DNA from: an uncultured Thermoguttaceae bacterium
Lineage (GTDB): Bacteria; Planctomycetota; Planctomycetia; Pirellulales; Thermoguttaceae
Direction of reading: 5' to 3'
Length of the DNA stretch: 8,744 bases
Assembly (NCBI GenBank): GCA_934725735.1
Contig: CAKVCP010000091.1
Span: 1 to 8,744, forward strand
Below are positions 1-6,662 of the stretch, piece by piece. The notes below the pieces were generated by a model. The model was not told the DNA's origin. It did not search any database and worked only from the letters and a program-made list of their open reading frames with translations. Positions within the stretch are counted from its first letter, which is position 1. Each line of letters starts with the position of its first letter. The translations under genes and the position numbers were made by a program.

Positions 1-3000
1 CTTCCATACTGCCAATTTTGCCAAGCAGATCAAAACAATACGAATGGAAAGTTTTGATTTCTACAAAATTCGCCGCTTTGCCAATAAGCGAAATGAGGCG
101 TTTTTTGAAATCGGTGGCGGCAACTCGAGAAAATGTAAGCATCAAAAGCTGTTCATGCTTCACATCTTCAAGAAGGAGTAATGCAGCGAGCTTGTGAACA
201 AGCACACGGGTTTTTCCACTGCCGGGACCAGCGGCAACAACAATATACTTTGAGTCGGCGTCGTTGATGATTTGCGCCTGAATATCAGACAATTCGCCAA
301 ATAGTTGATGAAACTTGTTCGGCGTAATATTTCTGTCAATCTCTTTCGCTCGATCACCCTTAAAATATTTAGCGATGAATTTCCGAAAGTCCATTTGGAA
401 ATAGTCCTGAACAAACTGAAGCGCTGCGTTGTAATCACGCACCATGAGATTTGCATACTCGCCCACGATGTGGATTTGGCGAATCTTTTGCTTGTAGAAT
501 TCATCCAGAAAACGGTAATCGTCAACCTTATACTTTATTCGGTTGTCGGTTACAAGACGCTTGATTTCCATACCGTTATAGAGAACAAGAAATCCCCCGT
601 CAAGTTTTAGAGCGCCGATCTTTGACAAATATAGCAACGCGTCCTCTACGTCAACTAGGGTAACTTTACGATTATGTGCGTCCAACCAGGGTCTCCTTTG
701 GTATTCAGAGAGGAGCCCAACCAAGGAAAACCAGACGTTTTTTTCATCGCCCACGTCAACAGAAAGCTCACCCGCTTTTGCGTACAGAACTTCGAGAATG
801 AATTTGCACAGCTCAATTCTTAAACGATATTTTTCAACGAGCTTTGATACCTCAAGCGAAGGAATAAGACAGACTGATTGGAAAAAACAGTACTCTGATT
901 TACGCACATAATTTTTGATCGTATGATAGTACATCAACGTGCGCAAATTTTTGACGCTGGATGAAGCAATTCCCTCAGAAAGAGCCCGCTCATTCAATTC
1001 TTTGTAGTTAAACTCGCAACCTTCTTCCGTTAATTGGGATAAAAGATAGTATTCCAGCTTTGCAAAACGCCCAAGAATCAACAAAGACTTTTTTTCTGTA
1101 TCATTTGCCATTATAAAAGCAGACATGTCCAGTGAATCAGCTAGAAGCCCCTCTTGACGCATTAAATTGACGGTGTTGATCACTTCATCCTTGGTCATGC
1201 CAAGTGCGTCGGCAAGATAGTCCACTCTGGACTCTGCATCGTCATTTCCGGCGTTCTCAACACTTCGACTAGAAATCAATGATTTAATAATGCGCTTTGC
1301 AGAGGTTCGCTGTTTTTCCGAAAACAGCGCAGACTGATCGATGCGGTAAGACGCCTCACGCATATTCTTCGCAAGGATGCTCGTTGCGTAAACATGCGGC
1401 ACATTCCTGCCGCGTTTCACATAACCAGCGCTTTCCAGCGCTGAAATCGCAGTTTTAACACGAGTTTCAATATCGTTAACCGAGTCATCCCATCCAGCTT
1501 GTCGCGCTATCTCCAAAGGCGAACACCTTATACTTGGTCGCAACTTCGTTAAAGCCTTGATTGCCTTCCAGACTTGCTGTATCTCGCTGAGACTCAGCTT
1601 GGTTTGATTAAGCAGAATAAAATGCTTGTCCAAATCATTGTCGTTATAGAGCACATAACACTCTGCCTGCATGGAAGGATCACGCCCTGCGCGTCCTGCT
1701 TCCTGCACATAATCTTCTAGCGAGCTTGAGACGTCATAGTGGACGACTAACTTAACATCCTTTTTGTCAACGCCCATACCAAAGGCAGACGTCGCTACAA
1801 TAACCTGTATTTCATTCCTGATGAACGCCTCTTGATTTGCAATTTTATCATTTGCGTCCATTTTTCCGTTGAAAGGTCTCGCTGGGAAGCCGTCGCTGGT
1901 CAGCTTTTCTGCAATTTCTCTCGTGCGCTTGGTTCTGGAAGCATAAACAATCGTCGGGCAGTTTTTCTGCGCGACTAAATCCCGAAGCGCGCTGTATTTC
2001 TCTTCGTCAGTTTCCTTATACAAAACCGTGTAGCGCAGGTTCTCTCGAGTTGCGGAAGAAGCAAAAATTTCGAGATCCAAATCCAGTTTTCTTTTAAAAT
2101 AATCGCAAATATCGCTGATTACTTTTTGTTTTGCCGTTGCAGTAAAGCACGAAATAGGAATTGGCTTCTTATCTACCTTATTCTTTTGTAATTCACGGAT
2201 AAAGTCGCCAATATACAGATAGTCAACACGAAAATCTTGCCCCCATGCCGAAAAGCAATGCGCTTCGTCAATGACGAAACGCGCGACATTTCGCGAGATC
2301 AAAATTTTTTCAATTGTGCGAGAGCGCAATTGTTCGGGAGAGATAAAGAGCAAAGTTGCAGACCCGTTGGAAACACGCTCCAATGCGTTTGCCCGTTCAA
2401 TAGGATCAAGCAACCCATTGACAGTAACCGCCTCGGTAACCCCAATGCTACTCAGATTGTCGACTTGATCTTTCATCAAAGATTGCAAAGGGGATAAAAC
2501 AACGGTCAATCCGTGGATAGCTTTTCCGGCCATCAGCGCCGGAAGCTGAAAAGTAATAGACTTGCCGCCGCCGGTAGGAAAAACAGCAAGTAAGGACTTG
2601 CCGTCTACTGCGGCTTGCGCAGCTCTTTCTTGAAGGGGCTCCCCATTGTATGTACGAAAACTGTCATAGCCCCAAATCCGCTTTAATTCCCTATGAATAT
2701 TGAGAGCGTCTTTACAATATTCACATTCCTCCCGACAAGGCGTATTCCGAAGATATTTAATTACATTCTCAATTTTAGGATAGTTTCGCAGCAACCATGG
2801 CGGAGTAATGGAGTGATAGTCGTCTGCGCCAATTAACGCAAGAGCATAGGCCAGTTCAACAGGATAGTGACGGATAAGAGGAATAAGATCAGCATTGGCG
2901 CATATTTTTCCTGCATATTCACTTCGAATCAAATTCAGCACATCGGAAGTGAACGGTTTGAAATTAACATATTCAAAGAATCCGGTAAATTCAGGATAGC

Positions 3001-3426
3001 TGTATAGAAGACAAAAAAAATTTGCTTTACTTTAGAAGACAGCGCAAAGAAAGCGTTGACTTCATCGTAGAACAGATTTGCCGCCTTTTGGCAGTCATTT
3101 ACAGGATTGTTCAACTCCTCAACTTGCAGTTTGTCATCTTTCAATAGCGCGTGATAAGGGCGCTTGGGGAAAAGAAGAGGGGAAAGATATAGCGTATCAA
3201 TCGCCATGATTTGGAGATCGTCTTCAGTCGCAGCTCGAATATACTTCAAATCATGATGAACAATATTATGACCGCAGAGAAAGTCAGCCCCAGATATAAA
3301 TGAAAAGAAGTCTCGGATGGAGGCGGAATGAAAATAAGTCCGGTCGTCTTTCATCGCGCCGAGATCGTGTATTTTTTTGTCCTCCAAGCCAATCTCTGCG
3401 TCAATGAATACAACGGATTTTGACAT
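1..3426 (-). CDS. DEDDh exonuclease–RecQ helicase–UvrD helicase fusion, frameshifted, 3' end outside window
   Basis: Predicted multi-domain DNA-processing enzyme. Residues 1-138 are in one frame and carry a DEDDh 3'-5' exonuclease: D9 and E11 in FIDAEIG, D59 in GHNIVHHDLKY, H92 and probably D111. The rest is in the -1 frame and stays open from about 3031 to the window edge. Numbering after a -1 shift, it has a C231-x3-C235-x2-C238 cluster, RecQ motif I PTGGGKS (K289), DEAH (387-390) followed by an aromatic loop of RecQ type, AFGMGVDKKDV, and QEAGRAGRD (575-583). A winged-helix-like stretch follows, then a UvrD/Rep Walker A GPGSGKT (K1072) and motif Ia. The canonical RecQ zinc-binding cysteines are not seen after the helicase core. 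ATG 3426 lies 29 bases after the XRE gene, with an AAGGGGGG Shine-Dalgarno 7 bases upstream, so the two are probably one operon. Domain calls are firm; whether full-length protein is made is open. Confidence 0.85.
3012..3020 (-). other. Frame change on T8 run: slippery U-UUU-UUU site or homopolymer indel
   Basis: In the exonuclease frame the codons read CAA ATT TTT TTT GTC, so the last T of ATT plus the two TTT codons form a perfect X-XXY-YYZ heptamer. A -1 slip here joins the exonuclease exactly to the helicase frame (next codons TGT CTT CTA). One extra T (T9) would do the same. Without a shift the protein ends at 2935 with about 25 residues that look like none of the domain. I found no obvious strong stem-loop just downstream by eye. 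Confidence 0.7.
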
Positions 3427-3455
3427 TATTCCGCCCCCCTTTCACTTATTTTGCA

Positions 3456-3865
3456 CTATTCTTTCCGCCGCTTCTTCGACGCGTTCTTTTCTTTGTTCCG
3501 TTCCTTTGCCATCCAATAGGCGTTCAGTAAGGCGCGCGTCACGGCGTCCTTATCATTTTTGGGCAATTCACCGCCGGCAAAGAGCGCAGACACGCCGACA
3601 ACCAACTCTGCCGCGTCTTTTACACCTTTGCGCCCATAGGTTTGCCGCGCTTGCAGTACGAGATCTTCATCTTCTGAAAGCAGGAAGTTTATCTCACATC
3701 CAAGAACTGCGGTAAGTTTGGCGTATACTTCGCGCCGCTTCGGATAACGCCCGTCCACTTCATAATTGCAGATCGTCGACAGAGAGAGACCACACATTTT
3801 CCCTAGTTCTGTCAGGAACAGCTTCTTTTCATTTCACAGTAGACTACCTTTTTTCCCAACTTCAT
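3456..3865 (-). CDS. XRE/Cro-CI family transcriptional repressor, apparent frameshift near the N-terminus
   Basis: Helix-turn-helix DNA-binding protein, probably the autoregulator of the operon with the RecQ fusion. The uninterrupted frame starts only at ATG 3797 (113 residues), which begins inside the HTH domain: MCGLSLSTICNYEVDGRYP is the end of helix 2 and the recognition helix. The missing part is present in another frame from ATG 3865 (MKLGKKVVYCEMK). A single extra A in the A4 run at 3826-3829 would join the two into a normal XRE start of 136 residues in all, reading MKKKLFLTELGKMCGLS across the join. The C-terminal half (from about residue 70) is unrecognised and ends in a Lys/Arg-rich tail. 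A GGGG tract sits upstream of ATG 3865 but is not a clear Shine-Dalgarno. The gene may be a pseudogene, or the base may be lost in the assembly. Family call is firm, integrity is not. Confidence 0.75.
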
Positions 3866-3959
3866 ATCGAAAACCCCGTCCCCAAATTACTTGCCTATTA
3901 TTCACTTAAATCTACGACAGAGTCCCCTTGTCGGCTTATAACACAATTGAGTTATTATC

Positions 3960-3978
3960 TTGCCTATATCATAGGCAA
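3960..3978. promoter_or_regulatory. Palindromic operator over the -10 box, likely bound by the XRE repressor
   Basis: TTGCCTATATCATAGGCAA is a perfect inverted repeat: two 8-base arms around ATC. It covers the -10 box of the leftward promoter, the classic place for an autorepressor. A second exact copy of the left arm, TTGCCTAT, lies at 3891-3898 in the leader with a poorly conserved partner, and may be an auxiliary half-site. That the neighbouring XRE protein binds it is inference from position. Confidence 0.65.
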
Positions 3979-3996
3979 AGCTGCGTCTTTTGTCAA
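3968..3996 (-). promoter_or_regulatory. Sigma-70-type promoter for the XRE–RecQ-fusion operon
   Basis: On the minus strand TTGACA (3996-3991) is a perfect -35 box, followed by a 17-base spacer and TATGAT (3973-3968), one base from the -10 consensus. Transcription would begin near 3961 and give a leader of about 95 bases before ATG 3865. The -10 box is inside the palindromic operator. Confidence 0.7.
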
Positions 3997-4019
3997 TTTT
4001 TTGAGAAAATAAATAAAAT
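3990..4019 (+). promoter_or_regulatory. Possible divergent rightward promoter
   Basis: TTGTCA (3990-3995), an 18-base spacer and TAAAAT (4014-4019) resemble a sigma-70 promoter. Its -35 box overlaps the -35 box of the leftward promoter, so the two would compete. It would serve the small broken ORF at 4177. The A+T-rich context makes a chance match possible. Confidence 0.35.
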
Positions 4020-4058
4020 AGTAAGCGCAGCAAAAGTATAAATACTGACAAAATCCGC

Positions 4059-4101
4059 ATGACGTCATTCCGAGTCTCTTGTTGAACAGCAAGCGACTCG
4101 G
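4059..4101. repeat. Palindrome ATGACGTCAT and adjoining imperfect hairpin
   Basis: ATGACGTCAT (4059-4068) is a perfect 10-base palindrome. Next to it, CCGAGTC (4070-4076) pairs with GACTCGG (4095-4101). After one T/C mismatch, CTTGTT pairs with AGCAAG (one G-U pair) around a GAAC loop. No U-tract follows on either strand, so it is not an obvious terminator. It lies in the possible 5' leader of the rightward small ORF. Confidence 0.5.
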
Positions 4102-4176
4102 GTGTTGCCACACAAAAGATTACTTATCATCAGACAATCCTAAAGTCTTAGTATTTCAAGAGAAACGGAGGGCGAA

Positions 4177-4363
4177 ATGAAAAATCTTCCGCAGCGCGCA
4201 CGATGCTATTGGGGAGGAAGAAAGTTTTGAACGGGTACAAGAACTTCGACCAACAAGCGCAGCTCCAAACAGCATTGAACAGTTCATTCACTGGGTGAAG
4301 AAATTCCTGGCACATGCAGAACTAACGTCGACAGCCCTGCATGATCTTGAGAACAAGGCGTAA
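4177..4363 (+). pseudogene. Small unrecognised ORF with a frameshift
   Basis: A strong Shine-Dalgarno (GGAGG, 4168-4172) stands 4 bases before ATG 4177, but this frame ends after 17 codons (MKNLPQRARCYWGGRKF). The neighbouring +1 frame then reads as ordinary protein for about 53 residues to TAA 4361: it starts HDAIGEEESFERVQELRPT, continues IEQFIHWVKKFLAH and ends HDLENKA. Removing one base in the GCGCGC stretch at 4194-4199 would join them as a protein of about 60 residues. I do not recognise a family. It is the only rightward candidate in the window and faces away from the XRE operon. It could be a decayed gene, a base-call error, or chance. Confidence 0.35.
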
Positions 4364-4454
4364 AAGTTCGCCCCGATCCCCCCAGAATGTACGGCGTTGT
4401 CTCGCCTAGATATTTTTTCAACGCGAAAGCCTTATCTCCCCCATGGTAAATCAC
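4364..4454. other. Intergenic, no feature seen
   Basis: Between the rightward small ORF and the csrA terminator. I see no reading frame with a ribosome binding site, no hairpin of note and no promoter. It is a convergent junction between the accessory part and the csrA unit. Confidence 0.4.
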
Positions 4455-4501
4455 GTAAAACAAACAGGAACAGCGTGACTCCTCGCCACGCTGTTCCTGT
4501 T
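4455..4501 (-). terminator. Intrinsic terminator of csrA
   Basis: AACAGGAACAGCGTG (4463-4477) and CACGCTGTTCCTGTT (4487-4501) are perfect 15-base inverted arms around a 9-base loop. Read on the minus strand, the stem is followed by TGTTTTA, a usable U-tract. It lies about 65 bases after the csrA stop. On the plus strand the following sequence is A-rich, so it should act mainly leftward. Confidence 0.8.
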
Positions 4502-4567
4502 AAACATAAAAACCTGTCTTATTACGCACACCTCTTAGGAAGCGTTTTTTACTAACTTAGTCAAACG

Positions 4568-4747
4568 TCATGCAACTTTATCAGCGCGAGTCTTCTCCGA
4601 ATCGCATATCTCGCCGCGCAGAATTGTCGTCTCTTTCCCGGCGGTGACGCCCAATCGAATCTTCGAGCCTTTAATTTCAACCACCGTGACGCTTACTCCT
4701 TCGCCAATATGAATACACTCTCCGGGCTTTCTTGACACGACAAGCAT
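4568..4747 (-). CDS. csrA: CsrA carbon storage regulator (RNA-binding translational regulator)
   Basis: 59-residue homodimeric RNA-binding protein that blocks or stabilises target mRNAs by binding GGA motifs, usually in hairpin loops near ribosome binding sites. The start MLVVSRKPGECIHIGEGVSV and the core VTVVEIKGSKIRLGV match the CsrA five-strand fold. RNA-contacting R44 is present in TILRGE; position 4 is Val where Leu is usual. Length fits the family, with a short charged C-terminal tail. The start is set by AAAGGA (4754-4759), 6 bases before ATG 4747. It lies 59 bases after the stop of the 98-residue protein, in the same direction, so the two are probably cotranscribed. A GGA-loop hairpin lies in the gap and suggests autoregulation. 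Confidence 0.93.
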   Translation of the reverse strand: MLVVSRKPGECIHIGEGVSVTVVEIKGSKIRLGVTAGKETTILRGEICDSEKTRADKVA

Positions 4748-4751
4748 AACA

Positions 4752-4788
4752 AATCCTTTCTAATGAACGCGTTGAATCCTTTCAACGC
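4752..4788 (-). promoter_or_regulatory. Putative CsrA-binding leader: GGA-loop hairpin plus GGA at the ribosome binding site
   Basis: On the minus strand GCGTTGAA and TTCAACGC (4788-4769) form a perfect 8-bp stem with loop AGGA. If the last A-T pair opens, the hexaloop is AAGGAT, the arrangement CsrA prefers. The 9-mer GAAAGGATT occurs twice, in this hairpin (4783-4775) and over the csrA Shine-Dalgarno (4760-4752). The GGA cores are 23 bases apart, a spacing one CsrA dimer could bridge. Structure and repeat are seen; binding is inferred. Confidence 0.6.
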
Positions 4789-4806
4789 AGTATAAGATAG
4801 CCAAAC

Positions 4807-5103
4807 TCAACGACCGACGACGGGAGAATCTCCTAATGAAGTCAGTCGATAACGTTCGCCATTTGGCCTATAAAAAAGTACTCTATTTGTTTGTTTTTCC
4901 CATATGGCGCTAAAATCAGACGTTCGCGGCCCATGCACGCAAAATATCATTCCGCATAATTCGCCGTTTGTTCGACGCAATGGCGTCGACGTCGTTGGAA
5001 AAGCGTCCGCTAAAAGTTCATTGTCTTTGCACAAAGTGGCATACACGTAACATTTTAGCTCTTCCATCGATCTGACTTTCAGAGCGTCTTTCACTACGTT
5101 CAT
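4807..5103 (-). CDS. Unrecognised 98-residue protein upstream of csrA
   Basis: No function assigned. The protein has no signal peptide or membrane segment and looks like a small soluble alpha/beta protein. A helical N-terminus (MEELKCYVYATLC) is followed by PLRRTNGELCGMIFCVHGPR, then a Trp and two beta-like strands (RVLFYRPNGERYRLTSL). It resembles in style small conserved planctomycete proteins, but I cannot confirm that without a search. The frame is open further upstream to 5184 only through non-ATG starts in a low-complexity region. ATG 5103 is preferred, though it has only a weak GAGCG upstream, and ATG 5067 (86 residues) is a real alternative. It precedes csrA in the same direction, which suggests a shared transcript. 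Confidence 0.6.
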   Translation of the reverse strand: MNVVKDALKVRSMEELKCYVYATLCKDNELLADAFPTTSTPLRRTNGELCGMIFCVHGPRTSDFSAIWEKQTNRVLFYRPNGERYRLTSLGDSPVVGR

Positions 5104-5384
5104 AAATCGCTCGCTTTTATTTTCCCAAGACGAACGCCGGGCGCGACGCGCGCAACCAAGTACGTTTCGCTTGCAGGAAAACAAATTTCGGGGGGGGCGG
5201 GGGGAAGACGCGTCGTAGTCTGCCGCGCGTCCTTACAAACGCATTTATCGACTCTGTAAGAGAAATTGCTTGCCAGAAAAGAGCCTGAAAATTCCACGAA
5301 AAGAGAGAAAGAAAAACCGGATCAACCTTTAAAAACTACAATCGATACAAGCTGAATTTTGCTCTTTTTTCTACTTCCCAAAAT
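5104..5384. other. Intergenic stretch with a G8-C-G6 tract, no convincing gene
   Basis: Holds the unidentified promoter of the 98-residue protein and csrA. The plus strand has eight G, one C and six G at 5190-5204, the strongest homopolymer in the window. A GTG-started frame (5297-5100) overlaps ATG 5103 as ATGA, but it has no Shine-Dalgarno and an odd composition, so it is not called. Confidence 0.4.
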
Positions 5385-5423
5385 GAAGCGAGGGAACGTC
5401 CAAAGCATACGTTCCCTTGCTTC
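5380..5423 (-). terminator. Terminator of the M24 peptidase gene
   Basis: GAAGCGAGGGAACGT (5385-5399) pairs with ACGTTCCCTTGCTTC (5409-5423), 15 bp with one G-U, around a 9-base loop. On the minus strand ATTTT follows directly; on the plus strand TTTT follows within two bases, so it may work both ways. It begins 14 bases past the peptidase stop. Confidence 0.7.
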
Positions 5424-5436
5424 TTTTGGGCTTGAG

Positions 5437-6558
5437 TCATTCGTCGACGCGTAAGTTCGACGACATGATCTCGCAACCGTCCGGCGTTGCCAATACGTCG
5501 TCTTCGATCCGAATTCCGCCCCAACCAGGAAGATAGATTCCGGGCTCGACGGTAATAATCATATTCTCCTCGACGACGCCTTGCGCGCTCGGCGAAAAAC
5601 CTCCGTAATCATGAACGACGCGTCCAATCCCGTGTCCTAGACCGTGCCCGTAATAATCGCCGTATCCAGCGCCGCGTATAACGTCGCGCGCAACTTTGTC
5701 GATCTCGCGACACGACGCGCCGGGTTTGATCATTTCGATCGCTTTATCGTGCGCCTCTAGGACAATCTTAAAGAGCGATTCAAAACGCGCTTTATATTCA
5801 CGCGACGCTACCGACTCGCCTTTCTCCGTGAGGAAAGCTCTCGTCAAGTCCCCAACATATCCGTTTCTTTTCGCTCCCCAATCGATCAAAACCATATTCG
5901 CGTCGCCAAGCTTGCATTTCCGCTGGGGAATCGCATGAGGTAGCGCCGCTCTTGCGTCAAAAGCGATAATGGAAGGGAAAGAAACGTCGTCCCCTCCTTC
6001 CTTACGTATTCGATATTCCAACTCGTCGCGAAGCTCGACCTCGGTCATATCGTTAGTCGCCGTCTTCCGAAGAACGCGATACGCGCGGATCGTTATGTCG
6101 ATCGCTTGACGAATCTCGGCGATCTCCGTTTCGTCTTTAATCGAGCGCAACCGTTCGACGTCTGAGTTACGTGCGACAAATTCCGCGTCGGACAACGTGC
6201 GACGCATTGCGTTCAAGAGCGCCACCGTCGTCGACGCGCCTTCTATCCCGATACGCTTTGGAGCTTTACTTGAAAAAGCGGAATCCCCGATCGCGCCTTT
6301 GAGCAGCCCTAACGTCGTCTGTCCGCTGCAACGAATCGCCGCTCCAATATCGGGACACTCTTCTTTGATCTGTTCTTCAAATCGAGTGTCGCTCAACAAA
6401 CAAGAGCCAACGTCGCCGATCCAAAGAAACGAATCTTCGCCTTGAAATCCCGTTAAGTAGGAAACGTTGACAGGATCAACAACAAGATAACCGTCGAGAT
6501 TCTCGTCGTTCATCACTTTCATTAGCTTTTCACGTCGCAGACTTTCACGTAACCCCAT
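5437..6558 (-). CDS. M24 family Xaa-Pro aminopeptidase/dipeptidase
   Basis: Cytoplasmic metallopeptidase that removes an N-terminal residue before proline or splits Xaa-Pro dipeptides. Of 373 residues, about 1-135 form the creatinase-type N-terminal domain (GYLVVDPVNVSYLTGFQGED) and 140-373 the pita-bread catalytic domain. All five metal ligands are visible: D226 (LIDWGAK), D237 (GDLTR), H309 (second His in GHGLGHGIG), E338 (TVEPGIY) and E352 (RIEDD). The helper histidines H208 (LPHAIP) and H316 (VVHD) are also present. Length is normal for the bacterial PepQ/YqhT-like group and shorter than E. coli PepP. ATG 6558 has AGAGGA 4 bases upstream. It follows the aldolase terminator closely and no clear promoter was found, so it may depend on readthrough. 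The sequence cannot separate aminopeptidase from dipeptidase. Confidence 0.92.
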   Translation of the reverse strand: MGLRESLRREKLMKVMNDENLDGYLVVDPVNVSYLTGFQGEDSFLWIGDVGSCLLSDTRFEEQIKEECPDIGAAIRCSGQTTLGLLKGAIGDSAFSSKAPKRIGIEGASTTVALLNAMRRTLSDAEFVARNSDVERLRSIKDETEIAEIRQAIDITIRAYRVLRKTATNDMTEVELRDELEYRIRKEGGDDVSFPSIIAFDARAALPHAIPQRKCKLGDANMVLIDWGAKRNGYVGDLTRAFLTEKGESVASREYKARFESLFKIVLEAHDKAIEMIKPGASCREIDKVARDVIRGAGYGDYYGHGLGHGIGRVVHDYGGFSPSAQGVVEENMIITVEPGIYLPGWGGIRIEDDVLATPDGCEIMSSNLRVDE

Positions 6559-6562
6559 TTTT

Positions 6563-6568
6563 TCCTCT
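6563..6568 (-). promoter_or_regulatory. Ribosome binding site of the M24 peptidase
   Basis: AGAGGA on the minus strand, 4 bases before ATG 6558. It supports this start over downstream alternatives. Confidence 0.6.
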
Positions 6569-6582
6569 AAATTCGATCTATG

Positions 6583-6625
6583 CGCAAAAGAAAAGCGGAG
6601 AAAGCGACGCTTACGCCTTCTCCGC
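6583..6625 (-). terminator. Intrinsic terminator after the aldolase gene
   Basis: GCGGAGAAAGCG (6595-6606) pairs with CGCCTTCTCCGC (6614-6625), 12 bp with one G-U, around a 7-base loop. On the minus strand TTTTCTTTT follows at once. A second small perfect hairpin, GTCGTC-TAA-GACGAC (6638-6652), lies between it and the aldolase stop. The terminator leaves only 36 bases before the peptidase start. Confidence 0.8.
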
Positions 6626-6662
6626 CGACGCCCAAGAGTCGTCTAAGACGACAGTCTATTCG

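Noticed and set aside
160..525. Leftward 121-codon frame inside the RecQ/UvrD fusion
   Set aside because: The helicase frame with the UvrD Walker A runs through the same bases; this frame has no motif.
3377..3715. Rightward 112-codon frame across the XRE gene
   Set aside because: Arg/Ser-rich antisense of the XRE C-terminus and the nuclease start, with no ribosome binding site.
3911..3936. CGACA/TGTCG hairpin in the XRE leader
   Set aside because: A 5-bp stem with a 9-base loop is too weak to call a regulatory element.
3902..4111. Leftward 69-codon frame in the promoter region
   Set aside because: It covers the operator and promoters and has no convincing domain or ribosome binding site.
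5100..5297. GTG-started 65-codon frame overlapping ATG 5103 as ATGA
   Set aside because: The overlap is suggestive, but there is no Shine-Dalgarno, the frame crosses the G tract and the protein looks non-coding.
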